Assembly (NCBI GenBank): GCA_033344915.1
Contig: JAWPML010000001.1
Span: forward strand, 2,228,369-2,292,368
Reading direction: 5' to 3'
Length of the DNA: 64,000 nt
From: Acidimicrobiales bacterium
Lineage (GTDB): Bacteria; Actinomycetota; Acidimicrobiia; Acidimicrobiales; Aldehydirespiratoraceae
The stretch's first letter is position 1. The number at the start of each line of letters is the position of its first letter. The notes under the pieces are model-generated. The model did no database searches. It worked only from the letters and a program-made list of their open reading frames with translations, and was not told the origin of the DNA. Position numbers and translations under genes: made by a program. Positions 34,434-43,123 of this stretch are shown here, one piece after another.

Positions 34434-35972
34434 TCAGCCGCGGTCGACGGCGATGCCCCAACGATCGCGCACGGCGGCCTCGCGATCGGCGGGGATGTGC
34501 GCCGGATGGTGGGTCCGGAGGATCTCGCACGCCCGCTCGTGGGCGACGTCCATCGCCGACTTCCCGCCGGCCTCGAGCCAGTTGTCCGGGGTGTCCCGGT
34601 CCCCGATCTCCGGGTAGACGTACTCCTTCTGCATCAGCTCGAGGGTCTGGGCCGACCCGAGGAAGTGGCCGGGGCCGGCGATCACCTCGGCGATCACCTC
34701 CCGGGACAGGGTCTCCTCGTTGACCTCGATCCCCCGCACCGTGCGATTGACCGACCCGAGCATGTCGTTGTCGATCACGAGCGCCTCGTGGGAGCAGGCC
34801 AGCAGCGAGGCGAGCATGCCCGCGGACTCGTAGACCAGGTTCGCCCCGGCATGGCCAGCGAGCGTGATGTTGATGCCCTTCTCGTAGCCCGCCTGGTTGT
34901 CCGGGATCTTCGAGTCGGACATCCCGGCGGCCACGCCCGACGGCAGGCCCATCCAGTTCACCAGCTGGGCCGCCGCCGCGTTCAGCACACCCTCCTCCCC
35001 CGAGCCACCCGACATCGCGCCCGTGCGCAGATCGGAGACGAAGGGCCACAGCCCCATCACGCAGGGGTGGCCGGGCACCATGAGGTTCACCGCGGTGAGC
35101 GCCGACAGGCACTCCGCGAGCGCCTGGGCCAGCGACCCCGCGAGTGCCGCCGGCGACGTCGCGCCCGCCTGCCCGGCGGACAGCAGGTTGATCGGCATGC
35201 CCATCTCGACCTGCGCCACCATGCAGGCCGTCGATTCCTCGGCGTAGCGCAGGGGCGGCACCACGAAGGTGTTGTTGGCCGCGACGAAGGGCCGCTTGCG
35301 GAACTCCCCGGCGCCGCCGGCGAGCATGTCGTACATCGCCACGGTCTCGTAGACGTGCTCGCGCTCGAACCACGACGTCCCGACCGGCTTACCGGTGCCG
35401 ATCGTCGCGCCGTACGCCGTGTTGAGATCGAGGAGGCGGGCGTCCTCCTGGTCGCGAGCGACCACCGTGCGCACCAGGAAGTGGATGTTGTCGAGCGTGT
35501 CGACGAGCCGGGCGGTGTCGTAGACGTCCTGCGCGGTGCTGTGACGGAACGTGTTGGTCGCGTAGTCGTGCATCAGCACGGCGGCCCCGGCGGTGCCGAA
35601 GTGGACCCGGTCGCCACCGACCTCGATGGAGCGGTCGTCGTCGAAGCCGTGCCAGACCCACTCCTTGCGAGCCGTGCGGATCGCGTTCTCCACGATCGCC
35701 CTCGGAAAGAAGAGCCGGTCGCCGTCGACGCGCCCGCCGGCCCCGGTGACGACCTGGACGAACTCGGGAACCGGCGAACCCATGCCGACGTTCTCCAACA
35801 GCCACAGCGCCGTGTCGTAGACCTGCTGGAGATCGGACTCCGACAGGGGCGCGTACCTCCCGCCGGGGAGCCCGGGCCGCACCGCCCGCTCGTCGACCGC
35901 GATCGGGGCGGCCCGCTCCGCGAGGCGCCCGGCCCGGCCGCCGGAGCGACGACGACGGGGCTCCTCGGTCAT
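34434..35972 (-). CDS. Trimethylamine methyltransferase (MttB) family protein, non-pyrrolysine
   Basis: This 512-residue protein has MttB-superfamily features: VYDTALWLLENVGM, FGTAGAAVLMHDY, MGLWPFVSDLRTGAMSGGS and a C-terminal block with YEKGINITLAGHAGANLVYE. The frame is complete without an internal amber codon, so it belongs to the non-pyrrolysine branch, whose studied members demethylate glycine betaine, proline betaine or carnitine using a corrinoid protein. No corrinoid protein or its activator is in the window. It lies 6 bases downstream of a dimethylglycine-dehydrogenase-like gene, which points to stepwise N-demethylation of a methylated amine. Confidence 0.85.
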   Translation of the reverse strand: MTEEPRRRRSGGRAGRLAERAAPIAVDERAVRPGLPGGRYAPLSESDLQQVYDTALWLLENVGMGSPVPEFVQVVTGAGGRVDGDRLFFPRAIVENAIRTARKEWVWHGFDDDRSIEVGGDRVHFGTAGAAVLMHDYATNTFRHSTAQDVYDTARLVDTLDNIHFLVRTVVARDQEDARLLDLNTAYGATIGTGKPVGTSWFEREHVYETVAMYDMLAGGAGEFRKRPFVAANNTFVVPPLRYAEESTACMVAQVEMGMPINLLSAGQAGATSPAALAGSLAQALAECLSALTAVNLMVPGHPCVMGLWPFVSDLRTGAMSGGSGEEGVLNAAAAQLVNWMGLPSGVAAGMSDSKIPDNQAGYEKGINITLAGHAGANLVYESAGMLASLLACSHEALVIDNDMLGSVNRTVRGIEVNEETLSREVIAEVIAGPGHFLGSAQTLELMQKEYVYPEIGDRDTPDNWLEAGGKSAMDVAHERACEILRTHHPAHIPADREAAVRDRWGIAVDRG

Positions 35973-35978
35973 GGCCGT

Positions 35979-38402
35979 CTAGCTCCGCAGCGCCACGTTG
36001 GCGGGGTCGTAGGCCGGCTCGGCCAGGACGGTGGCCGTTCGCCGGTTGCCCAGCATGTCCAGCTCGAAGGTCGACCCCGGCGCCTCGTAGTCCGGGTGCA
36101 CGTAGACGAACCCGAGCGACGAACCGACGGTGTGACCGAACGCCCCACTCGTGCCGATGCCCATTACCTCGCCGTCGCGGCCGTACGCCGGTTCGTTGCC
36201 GAGCAGGTCGGAGGGCCCGTCCTCGATGGCGCAGTACACCAGGACCATCGACAGCGGCTCGGCCTGATCCCGCCGGGCGATCGTCGCCTCCTTGCCGATG
36301 AACTCGCCGTCGAAGTCGACGAACCGTTCGAGGCGCGCTTCGATCGGAGTGATCTCGGTGGTGAGCTCGCTCCCCCAGGCCTTGTAGCCCTTCTCGATGC
36401 GCATCACGTTCATGGCGTAGGAGCCGAAATGGACGAGACCGTGCGGCTCCCCCGCCTGGACGATCGCGTCGTAGAGCGACGCCATCTGCTCGATCGGGAC
36501 GTGCAGTTCCCATCCGAGCTCGCCGACGTAGCTGACCCGCAGGGCCTTGCACGGCACCCCGGCGACGTCGATCTCCTGCGCGGTGAGCCAGCGAAACGAC
36601 TCGTTCGTGAGGTCTGCGTCGGTCAGCGTTTCGAGCAGCTCGCGGGACCTCGGTCCGGTGACGGCGAGCAGGCCGAGCCGATCGGTCACGTCGGTCACGG
36701 TGACGTCCTCGCCGTCGAGGATGTGGGCGTTGAGCCAGTCCTCGTCGTGGGTGGTGCCCATGATCGCGGAGTTCAGGTAGAAGCGATCGTCACCGAAACG
36801 GGTGATCGTCATCTCGCACTCGATGCCGCCGAGGTCGGTGAGCATGTGGACCAGCCGCATCCCGCCGGTCCGAGCGGGGATCCGGTTGGCCGACACGCGA
36901 TCGAGCAGCGCCGCGGCGTCGGCACCGACCACCTCGAACTTGGCGAACGCGGTCAGATCCGCGATGCCGACCCGTTCCCGCGTGCCCCGCACCTCCTCGG
37001 CGACGATCGGGAAGGCGTTGGAACGTAGGAACGAGTGCTTCTCCGGCTCGCCGTAGTACTGGGGCCGCTCCCAGCCGTACACCTCCTGCCACTGGGCGCC
37101 ACGGGCATCGAGCTTGTCGTGGATCGGCGTGACCTTCTGCCTGCGCGCCGCCGGGAGGTTCTCGCCCGGGAGCCGGGCCTGGTACATCTCGTGGTATTCC
37201 TCGATCGCCTTCTCGCACGCGAACACACCCTTCGGTCCGGTGTGATCGCCGAAGCGGCGGGGATCCATCCCCCGCACGTTGATCTCGGTCTGACCATGGA
37301 CCATCCACTGGGCCAGGTACTTCCCGGCCCCGGGGCCCTGGGTGATTCCGATCGACGCGCCGTTGCAGTGCCAGTAGTTGCGCAGACCGGGCGCGGGGCC
37401 CATCAGGTAGCCCGAGTCCGGCGTGTGGGTGATCGGTCCGGAGACCACCTTCTTGATGCCGGCATCGGCCCACGCGGGCACCCGGTCGAGCGCGATGGTC
37501 AGGCACTCGGCGATCGCGTCCATGTCGGGTGGGGTCAGGTGGAAGTCGAGCTTCCAGTCGATGCCGTCGACGCCGTAGGCCTGCGCGCCGGACGTCTCGT
37601 AGGGGCCGATCAGCAGACCGTCGATCTCGCGGCGGTAGTACGACGACGAGATCGGGTCACGGGTGACCGGCGGCTCGAACCCGAGCTCCTTCATCGCGTC
37701 GAGGGGCTCGGTGATGATGTACTGGTGGATCACCGAGACGATCGGGACGTCGAGGCCCACCATCGCGCCGAGCTGGGGCGCGTAGCAGCCCGCCGCATTG
37801 ACGACGTGCTCGCAGACGATCCGACCCTTCTCGGTGATGACCTCCCAACGCCCGTCGGCGAGCTGGTTCATGTCCGTGACCCGGTTGTGGCGTTCGATCT
37901 CGCAGCCGAGAAGCCGCGCGCCCTTCGCCATCGTCATCGTCGTGCCGGTGGGGTCGGCCCAGCCGTCGTTCGGCGTGTAGAAGCCGGTCTGGACGTCGTC
38001 GATGTTCTCGAAGAGCGGGTTGAGCTCCGTGATCTCCTTCGGGGAGATGATGTGGCTCTCGAGTCCGAGCTGCTCGAGCTGGGCATGGACCTGCCGGTGC
38101 CAGAGCACCTCCTCGTCGGTGATGGCGAAGCGGATCGCGCCACATCCGTGCCACCCGGATGCCAGCCCGGTCTCCTCCTCGATCCGCGGGTAGAGGGAGA
38201 TGGCCTCCTGGTGGACCTTGGCCATGTTGAGGTCCCCGATGAAGTTGGGGACGAGCCCCGCCGCGTGCCAGGTCGACCCGGAGGTGAGTTCGCCCTTCTC
38301 GATCAGGACGGTGTCGGTCCAGCCCTCGTGGGCGAGGTGGTAGAGGAGGCCGGCGCCCATCGCGCCGCCGCCGATGATGACGCACTGCGCCTCGTCCTTC
38401 AT
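35979..38402 (-). CDS. Dimethylglycine/sarcosine dehydrogenase-like flavoprotein (copy A)
   Basis: This 807-residue fusion has an N-terminal FAD oxidoreductase domain (VIIGGGAMGAGLLYHLA), a middle FAO domain and a C-terminal GcvT-like folate-binding domain (VGIADLTAFAKFEV, VSYVGELGWELHVP). STWHAAGL contains the histidine that in dimethylglycine dehydrogenase holds FAD covalently. The reaction expected is oxidative removal of an N-methyl group, with the carbon passed to tetrahydrofolate. It begins at ATG 38402 and is divergent from an IclR regulator across a palindromic operator. MttB and the SDR follow in the same direction. Copy B lies at 45884-48328. Confidence 0.87.
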   Translation of the reverse strand: MKDEAQCVIIGGGAMGAGLLYHLAHEGWTDTVLIEKGELTSGSTWHAAGLVPNFIGDLNMAKVHQEAISLYPRIEEETGLASGWHGCGAIRFAITDEEVLWHRQVHAQLEQLGLESHIISPKEITELNPLFENIDDVQTGFYTPNDGWADPTGTTMTMAKGARLLGCEIERHNRVTDMNQLADGRWEVITEKGRIVCEHVVNAAGCYAPQLGAMVGLDVPIVSVIHQYIITEPLDAMKELGFEPPVTRDPISSSYYRREIDGLLIGPYETSGAQAYGVDGIDWKLDFHLTPPDMDAIAECLTIALDRVPAWADAGIKKVVSGPITHTPDSGYLMGPAPGLRNYWHCNGASIGITQGPGAGKYLAQWMVHGQTEINVRGMDPRRFGDHTGPKGVFACEKAIEEYHEMYQARLPGENLPAARRQKVTPIHDKLDARGAQWQEVYGWERPQYYGEPEKHSFLRSNAFPIVAEEVRGTRERVGIADLTAFAKFEVVGADAAALLDRVSANRIPARTGGMRLVHMLTDLGGIECEMTITRFGDDRFYLNSAIMGTTHDEDWLNAHILDGEDVTVTDVTDRLGLLAVTGPRSRELLETLTDADLTNESFRWLTAQEIDVAGVPCKALRVSYVGELGWELHVPIEQMASLYDAIVQAGEPHGLVHFGSYAMNVMRIEKGYKAWGSELTTEITPIEARLERFVDFDGEFIGKEATIARRDQAEPLSMVLVYCAIEDGPSDLLGNEPAYGRDGEVMGIGTSGAFGHTVGSSLGFVYVHPDYEAPGSTFELDMLGNRRTATVLAEPAYDPANVALRS

Positions 38403-38437
38403 CCCCGTTCCCCCGGAGCAACCCTCGGTGTTCCACT

Positions 38438-38455
38438 GAATGGAACGTTTCATTC
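38438..38455. promoter_or_regulatory. Imperfect 18-bp palindrome, likely IclR operator
   Basis: GAATGGAACGTTTCATTC has 8 of 9 paired positions and lies 36 bases upstream of flavoprotein A and 23 bases upstream of the IclR gene. TTCCA/TGGAA half-sites overlap it on both sides. IclR-family proteins bind such TGGAA-type inverted repeats, so this site probably serves both promoters. Confidence 0.6.
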
Positions 38456-38478
38456 CATGAGCTAGTGTAGTTCCTGTC

Positions 38479-39234
38479 ATGCAGGCGATCGAGCGAACCT
38501 TCGGCATTCTCGGCGCGCTGGCCGAGCACCCGGAACGGGCCGGGGTCAGCGAGATCGCCCGACGGGCCGATCTGCCGAAGAGCACGACCTCGCGGATTCT
38601 CGCCAGCCTCGAGTCGCTCGGCATGGTCGAACGGATCGGCGATCAGTACGGCATCGGCGCCGCCCTCGCGACCCTGACCCACGGGGCGTCCCCGATCGGA
38701 TCGCTGCGCGAGGTCGCCCGGCCCCAGCTGGTCGAGCTCGCCGATGCGTTCGGGGAGAACGCGTCGCTCGTGGTCGACGACGGCGACATGGTGCTCTACA
38801 TCGACACGGCGACCCCGTCCGACACCCAGGTGCAGGTCCAGGACTGGACGGGCGAACGCCTGCCCTTCCACCCGGCGGCGGGTGGGCTGTCGCTGATGAG
38901 CACCTGGCCCGACGAGCGGGTCGCGGCGCTCGTCGACGACGGCCTCGAAGCGTTCACGGACGCGACGGTGACCTCGATCGAGGCGTTGCGCGCCAAGCTC
39001 CACGACGTGCGCACCCGCGGCGTCGTCTGGACGATCCAGGAGTTCGCCGACGACGTGAACGGCATCGGCGCACCGATTCTCGGCCCGGACGGCGCGGCGG
39101 TCGGGGCCATCAACGTCTACGGGCCGACCTATCGCTTCCCGGGCGACCGGACGGCCGCAATCGAAGCCGCCGTGCTCGACGCGGCCCACCGGATCGCCAC
39201 CCGCCTGGTCGGCACCGCTCAGACCTCGAGATAG
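38479..39234 (+). CDS. IclR family transcriptional regulator
   Basis: This 251-residue protein has the N-terminal winged helix (VSEIARRADLPKSTTSRILA, LGMVERIGDQYGIG) and the C-terminal ligand-binding domain (ENASLVVDDGDMVLYID, HPAAGGLSLMS, GIGAPILGPDG). It is transcribed away from flavoprotein A across a shared palindrome, so it likely controls the demethylation genes and itself in response to a methylated amine. Its last 16 bases overlap the convergent microprotein gene at the end of the Dlt-like operon. Confidence 0.92.
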   Translation: MQAIERTFGILGALAEHPERAGVSEIARRADLPKSTTSRILASLESLGMVERIGDQYGIGAALATLTHGASPIGSLREVARPQLVELADAFGENASLVVDDGDMVLYIDTATPSDTQVQVQDWTGERLPFHPAAGGLSLMSTWPDERVAALVDDGLEAFTDATVTSIEALRAKLHDVRTRGVVWTIQEFADDVNGIGAPILGPDGAAVGAINVYGPTYRFPGDRTAAIEAAVLDAAHRIATRLVGTAQTSR

Positions 39235-39362
39235 CGGAACGGCGCGCCCGGCTCCGCCCAGAACCACCAGATCGCCACGATCGCGGCGGCGAGCACGATC
39301 GCCGTCACGACGACCGCGACGGGACGAGGCAGCACGGACGCCACGAGCCGGAAGATGACCAC
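39219..39362 (-). CDS. 47-residue membrane microprotein with C-terminal Tyr hexapeptide (DltX-like)
   Basis: This GTG-initiated frame begins one base after the MBOAT stop and encodes 47 residues. A short N-terminus (MVIFRLVASVLPRP) is followed by one membrane helix of about 20 residues (VVVTAIVLAAAIVAIWWFW) and a short outside tail, AEPGAPFRYLEV. The last six residues FRYLEV fit the pattern F-x-Y-x-E-hydrophobic. In the Dlt pathway the microprotein DltX ends in a comparable hexapeptide whose tyrosine receives the acyl group from the MBOAT and passes it to the outside transferase. Size, topology, motif and operon place all agree. Homology itself is not shown, and the frame is too short for routine gene calling. 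Confidence 0.72.
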   Translation of the reverse strand: MVIFRLVASVLPRPVAVVVTAIVLAAAIVAIWWFWAEPGAPFRYLEV

Positions 39363-39363
39363 G

Positions 39364-40482
39364 TCACCAGCCTCCCACGAAGAGGTCGCGGAACTCGTCG
39401 AGCATGACGTCGACGGATGCGGCCCGCGTGATCGTGAACCCGGCCATCACGAACGCGACGGTGAGCAGCGTCGCCGCACCCCGGGAGACCAGGCCCGCAC
39501 GGGCGGGGCCCCGTCGATCCGCGTACGCACGATGGATCGCCAGCCCGGCGGCGTGGTACGCGCCCCAGATCAGGTAGCGAGCGGTCAACTCGTGCCACAG
39601 CCCGATCGCGACCATCGTCACGGTGATCGCCGGCACGTGGCGACGCCATTGGGCCATTGCCGGCCGGTACAGATAGTCCGTCGCCCAGCGGGTGAGCGAG
39701 ATGTGCCACCCCCGCCAGAAGTCGGCGATGTTGCGCTGCAGGAACGGACGGTGGAAGTTCGGCAGCACCCGGATGCCCTGGAGATTCGCGATGCCGATCG
39801 CGACCGCACTCCATCCTGCGAACGCGGCGTAGAGGTTCGCGCCGTACTCGACCGAGCGCAGCGCCGACACGAGGCCGGCCCGTTCCGGGTCGATGCCGTC
39901 GATCCAGTCGCCGAACCAGCGGGACACGACGATGTTGGCGATCACCACGGCCGTGAACAGCCCGACGACGACCCGCTCGACCCCCTGGGCCAGGACCGCC
40001 GGGTCGGCCCGGTGGCGACGGAACTCCCGCTCGTGGTCGGGGAACCGGTGGATCGGACCGATCACGAGCAGCGGCCAGTACCAGAGGTAGCTGCACAGGG
40101 CGAGCAGCGACGGTGGGCGAAGACGCCCCGAACGGACGTCGATCACGACGTGGGCGACCCGCGGTGCCGTGTAGGCGAAGCCGAGCAGGGTCGCGACCGT
40201 GGCGACGTCGCGCTCGGCCGAGTCCATCGCCAGGAGCTTCGCCAGCACGAAGGCCGTCGCGATCGTGACGAGGGCGATCGCGGTGCGACTCGCCCGCGCC
40301 CCACGTGTGCCGAGGAAGGCGATCGTCGTCGCGCCGACGAGGGCGGCGGCACCGACCGGCGAGGCCGCGGTGAGGAGAACCACGCCCACGGCGAGGTTGA
40401 CGCGGGCGCGATGGCGATGGGGCGTGATCCAGTGGATCGCCACGGCGACCGCGACGGCGAGGATCCAGCGTCCGTCGATCAC
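39364..40482 (-). CDS. MBOAT-family membrane O-acyltransferase (DltB-like)
   Basis: This 372-residue polytopic protein has the MBOAT signatures: IADFWRGWHISLTRWATDYL, and GLWHELTARYLIWGAYH with the catalytic histidine at about position 297. Around ten membrane helices are present. DltB and AlgI are of this class and take an acyl group from a cytoplasmic thioester and carry it across the membrane. The GTG start overlaps the SGNH stop by 4 bases, and the microprotein follows after one base. The protein itself ends LFVGGW, without an acyl-shuttle hexapeptide; that motif is on the microprotein. Confidence 0.88.
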   Translation of the reverse strand: MIDGRWILAVAVAVAIHWITPHRHRARVNLAVGVVLLTAASPVGAAALVGATTIAFLGTRGARASRTAIALVTIATAFVLAKLLAMDSAERDVATVATLLGFAYTAPRVAHVVIDVRSGRLRPPSLLALCSYLWYWPLLVIGPIHRFPDHEREFRRHRADPAVLAQGVERVVVGLFTAVVIANIVVSRWFGDWIDGIDPERAGLVSALRSVEYGANLYAAFAGWSAVAIGIANLQGIRVLPNFHRPFLQRNIADFWRGWHISLTRWATDYLYRPAMAQWRRHVPAITVTMVAIGLWHELTARYLIWGAYHAAGLAIHRAYADRRGPARAGLVSRGAATLLTVAFVMAGFTITRAASVDVMLDEFRDLFVGGW

Positions 40483-41318
40483 CCGTCGCTCCTGTCGAGC
40501 GCCTCGTGCACCAGCGCGGCGACGGTCGCGGACACCACCGCGCGACCGTCGTCGTTGACATGCGTCCAGTCGCAGAACGAGTCGAGACCGAGCTCGACGC
40601 CGGCCTCGACGGGCCCGATCACGTTCGGCTCTCCGGCCAGCGCGTCGAACAGCACCGCCCGCCAGGCCTCGTCGACGCCGTCGATCGCCTCGATGATCGG
40701 CGGCGATCGCGGGGGTACGTAGAGCACGATCGCCACGCCGTTGCGGGCCGCGTGGTGGACCAACTCGAGTGCCTCGGCGACATACGGCACGGTGGTCGTG
40801 TGCCGGGCGAGGTTGCGCTCCACCGACGTCTCGAAGGCCCGGTCCGTCTGTTCGGGACAGCGACGCGTGTCGAGCGGCGCGAGGTCGGGCGGGTCGAAGC
40901 GGCGACGCAGCCGCTCCCGCAGCGTGTTCTCGTCGTCGCGCACCTCCGGTCGGAAGACGTCCGGTTGGAGGACGAGCACGTCGGGGTCGGCCGCCCACAC
41001 CCGGTCGAGGATCGGCGCGAACGTCTCGTAACCGGCCGCGCTGTAGCCGAGGTTCACCGCACCGACCCGTCGGTCCTCGGTGCTGAGCACGGCGCTCAGT
41101 TCCGCCGCGGTCCCGAGCGCGTTGCGGTCGAGGCTCGTGCCGAGCACGACGACTCGATGATCGACGTCGGCCCCGCCGAGGCCGTCGAGCAGCTCCACCA
41201 TCTGGACCTGGTAGGGATGCAGGGTCTCGGTGGTCCGGTCGGCGACGAACCAGGCGATCCCGAGCAGGGCCACCACGAGCCCGACGATCGTCGCCAACTC
41301 ACCGCGGCGTGGCGTCAC
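40479..41318 (-). CDS. Membrane-anchored SGNH-type acyltransferase (DltD/AlgX-like role)
   Basis: This 279-residue protein has one N-terminal membrane helix (residues about 9-26) and an outside domain. The likely nucleophile is Ser62 in VVLGTSLD and the acid/base pair is D250 and H253 in DWTHVNDDG, the GDS-like and DxxH blocks of the SGNH fold. In Dlt and alginate acetylation systems such proteins take the acyl group delivered by the MBOAT and put it on the polymer. GTG 41318 was chosen because it overlaps the ligase stop by 4 bases (GTGA); an ATG 24 bases upstream is possible. Confidence 0.82.
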   Translation of the reverse strand: MTPRRGELATIVGLVVALLGIAWFVADRTTETLHPYQVQMVELLDGLGGADVDHRVVVLGTSLDRNALGTAAELSAVLSTEDRRVGAVNLGYSAAGYETFAPILDRVWAADPDVLVLQPDVFRPEVRDDENTLRERLRRRFDPPDLAPLDTRRCPEQTDRAFETSVERNLARHTTTVPYVAEALELVHHAARNGVAIVLYVPPRSPPIIEAIDGVDEAWRAVLFDALAGEPNVIGPVEAGVELGLDSFCDWTHVNDDGRAVVSATVAALVHEALDRSDG

Positions 41319-43123
41319 GTGGGCAGCTGATCCCGAACGCATTCCACGATGTCACCGAGCGATCGGATGCCGATCACCGCGGTGTTGGACAACTCGATCG
41401 TCCAGTGCTCCTCGACCGCGGCCACGAGCTCCATGTGCGCGAGCGAGTCCCAACCCGGCGTGGCATCGATGTCGCTGCCGAGCGACAACGCCGCGACGTC
41501 GACACCGAGCACCGTCGCGGCGAGCTCCAGCACCGTCTCGTCGACCGAGCTGCCGGTCACCGCGACCCGGTCGAGCTCGGCGAGCGTCACCGCGACCGCC
41601 CGCGCGTCGATCTTTCCGGCCGGAGTCCGGGGCAGGGCCTCCAGCCGCACCACCTCCCGAGGAACCTTCTCCGGCGCGAGCTGCCCCCGGCAGTACGAGA
41701 GCACGGCGGCCGGGTCGAAGGGGTCGCCCGCCGTCACGGCGGTGACGACACGCTCTCCCCACACGGCGTCGTCGAGGCCCACGGTGCACGACTCGACGAC
41801 GCCCGGAGCGGCACCGACCACGTCGTCCACCTCGTCCGGGGCGACGTTGGTGCCGGCCGTGATGATCATCCGTGACGCACGACCGACGATGACGAACGCC
41901 CCGTCGTCGGTCCGGCGGGCGAGGTCGCCGGTACGGAAGCGGGTGCCGTCGAACACGGCCGCGGTCGCCGCCGGGTCGCCGAGATACCCGGAGAAGAGAT
42001 GGTCGCCCTCGATGACGAGTTCGCCGACCTCCCCGTGGGCCGCAGGTGCACCGTCCTCGCGCACGATGGAGATGGTCGCGTCCAGTGGTCGACCCACCGT
42101 CCCGACGGCACGGCCGGTCTCGGCCGTCGGCCCGCTCAGCAGGCTGCTCGTGACCGTCTCCGTGAGGCCGTAGCTGTTGCACACGGTCACCCCGAACTGG
42201 TCCTCGATCCGACGCCAGAGACGCTCGCCGAGCGGTGCGGCGTTCGAGACGATCGAGCGGAAGTCGTCGGTGCGGAACGCATCGTGGAAGTCCGCGCCGA
42301 GCCGATCCAACAACGCCAGGATCGTCGGCACGGTGATCATGTGGGTCACCCGGTGCGTGTACACGGCGTCGACGATCTCCGGCAGCGCCCCGACCGAGAA
42401 CGCGCCGGGCCGGACCCACGTGCCGCCGTTGACCCACGCCTGGAGCGGACCCTGCACGAGCCCGTCGCTGTGATGGAGCGGGAGCACGTTGTGGATGACG
42501 GTCGCGTCGTGGTCGAGCGCCCGGCGCAGACTCTCGAGGTGCACCGACAGCGCCCGCCGGCTGAGCAGGACGCCCTTCGGCGCGGCGCTCGAGCCGGAGG
42601 TGAACATGATCAGGGCGATCGACGCCGCGTCGCCCGCCGAGTCGACCGCGACCGGTTCGATCCCCGCGAGCCGCTCCGTCAGTTCGTCGGCCGGACCGGC
42701 GGACTTCCGGCGACCGAGGAGCCGCGACGCCATGGTGGGCCGAGCGACGGCGTCGAGGGGCAGCAGCGCCACACCGCACTGGGCCGCGCCGCTCGACTCG
42801 ACGGCCGTGCGGTCGACGACGATGAGCTCGGGTTCCACGAGTCCGACGGCATGGTGGAGTTCGCGGGGTCGGGCCGAGGGGTCGACAACGGCGAGCGTGC
42901 GGCCGGACCCGACGACGGCCGTGAGCACCGCGGCGACGTGACGGGGTTCGGCGCTCATGAGCACGACCCGTCCGGTCGCGCTCACGTTCTCGGCGTCGAG
43001 CAACCCGGCCAGGCGACCGGCCCGGTCGCGCAGCTCGCCGTAGGTGAGGGAGCCGTGCTCGTCGACGAGGAACGTCGCGCGGTCCGGGGTGTCGCGGGCG
43101 CGGGCGTGGAGGTCGGCGGTCAT
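41315..43123 (-). CDS. AMP-forming ligase fused to acyl/peptidyl carrier domain (DltA-DltC-like fusion)
   Basis: This 602-residue protein has an ANL-family adenylation domain (FTSGSSAAPKG, NSYGLTET, FRTGDLARR) including the C-terminal lysine motif RTPAGKIDA. A carrier domain occupies the last 75 residues, with the phosphopantetheine serine at position 560 (GWDSLAHMEL). It can therefore load an acid onto its own carrier arm, as DltA does for DltC. ATG 43123 overlaps the stop of the upstream gene by 4 bases. The substrate cannot be read from motifs; the ligase resembles fatty-acyl/aryl ligases as much as D-alanine ligases. Confidence 0.88.
   Translation of the reverse strand: MTADLHARARDTPDRATFLVDEHGSLTYGELRDRAGRLAGLLDAENVSATGRVVLMSAEPRHVAAVLTAVVGSGRTLAVVDPSARPRELHHAVGLVEPELIVVDRTAVESSGAAQCGVALLPLDAVARPTMASRLLGRRKSAGPADELTERLAGIEPVAVDSAGDAASIALIMFTSGSSAAPKGVLLSRRALSVHLESLRRALDHDATVIHNVLPLHHSDGLVQGPLQAWVNGGTWVRPGAFSVGALPEIVDAVYTHRVTHMITVPTILALLDRLGADFHDAFRTDDFRSIVSNAAPLGERLWRRIEDQFGVTVCNSYGLTETVTSSLLSGPTAETGRAVGTVGRPLDATISIVREDGAPAAHGEVGELVIEGDHLFSGYLGDPAATAAVFDGTRFRTGDLARRTDDGAFVIVGRASRMIITAGTNVAPDEVDDVVGAAPGVVESCTVGLDDAVWGERVVTAVTAGDPFDPAAVLSYCRGQLAPEKVPREVVRLEALPRTPAGKIDARAVAVTLAELDRVAVTGSSVDETVLELAATVLGVDVAALSLGSDIDATPGWDSLAHMELVAAVEEHWTIELSNTAVIGIRSLGDIVECVRDQLPT

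Noticed and set aside
39305-39363. Twenty-residue frame starting at the GTG that overlaps the MBOAT stop
   Set aside because: It ends after 20 codons with no membrane or motif features, whereas the adjacent GTG one base past the stop gives the 47-residue membrane microprotein.
41315-43123. Non-ribosomal peptide synthetase or siderophore cluster
   Set aside because: Adenylation and carrier domains are present, but no condensation or thioesterase domain. The MBOAT, SGNH and microprotein neighbours fit envelope acylation better.
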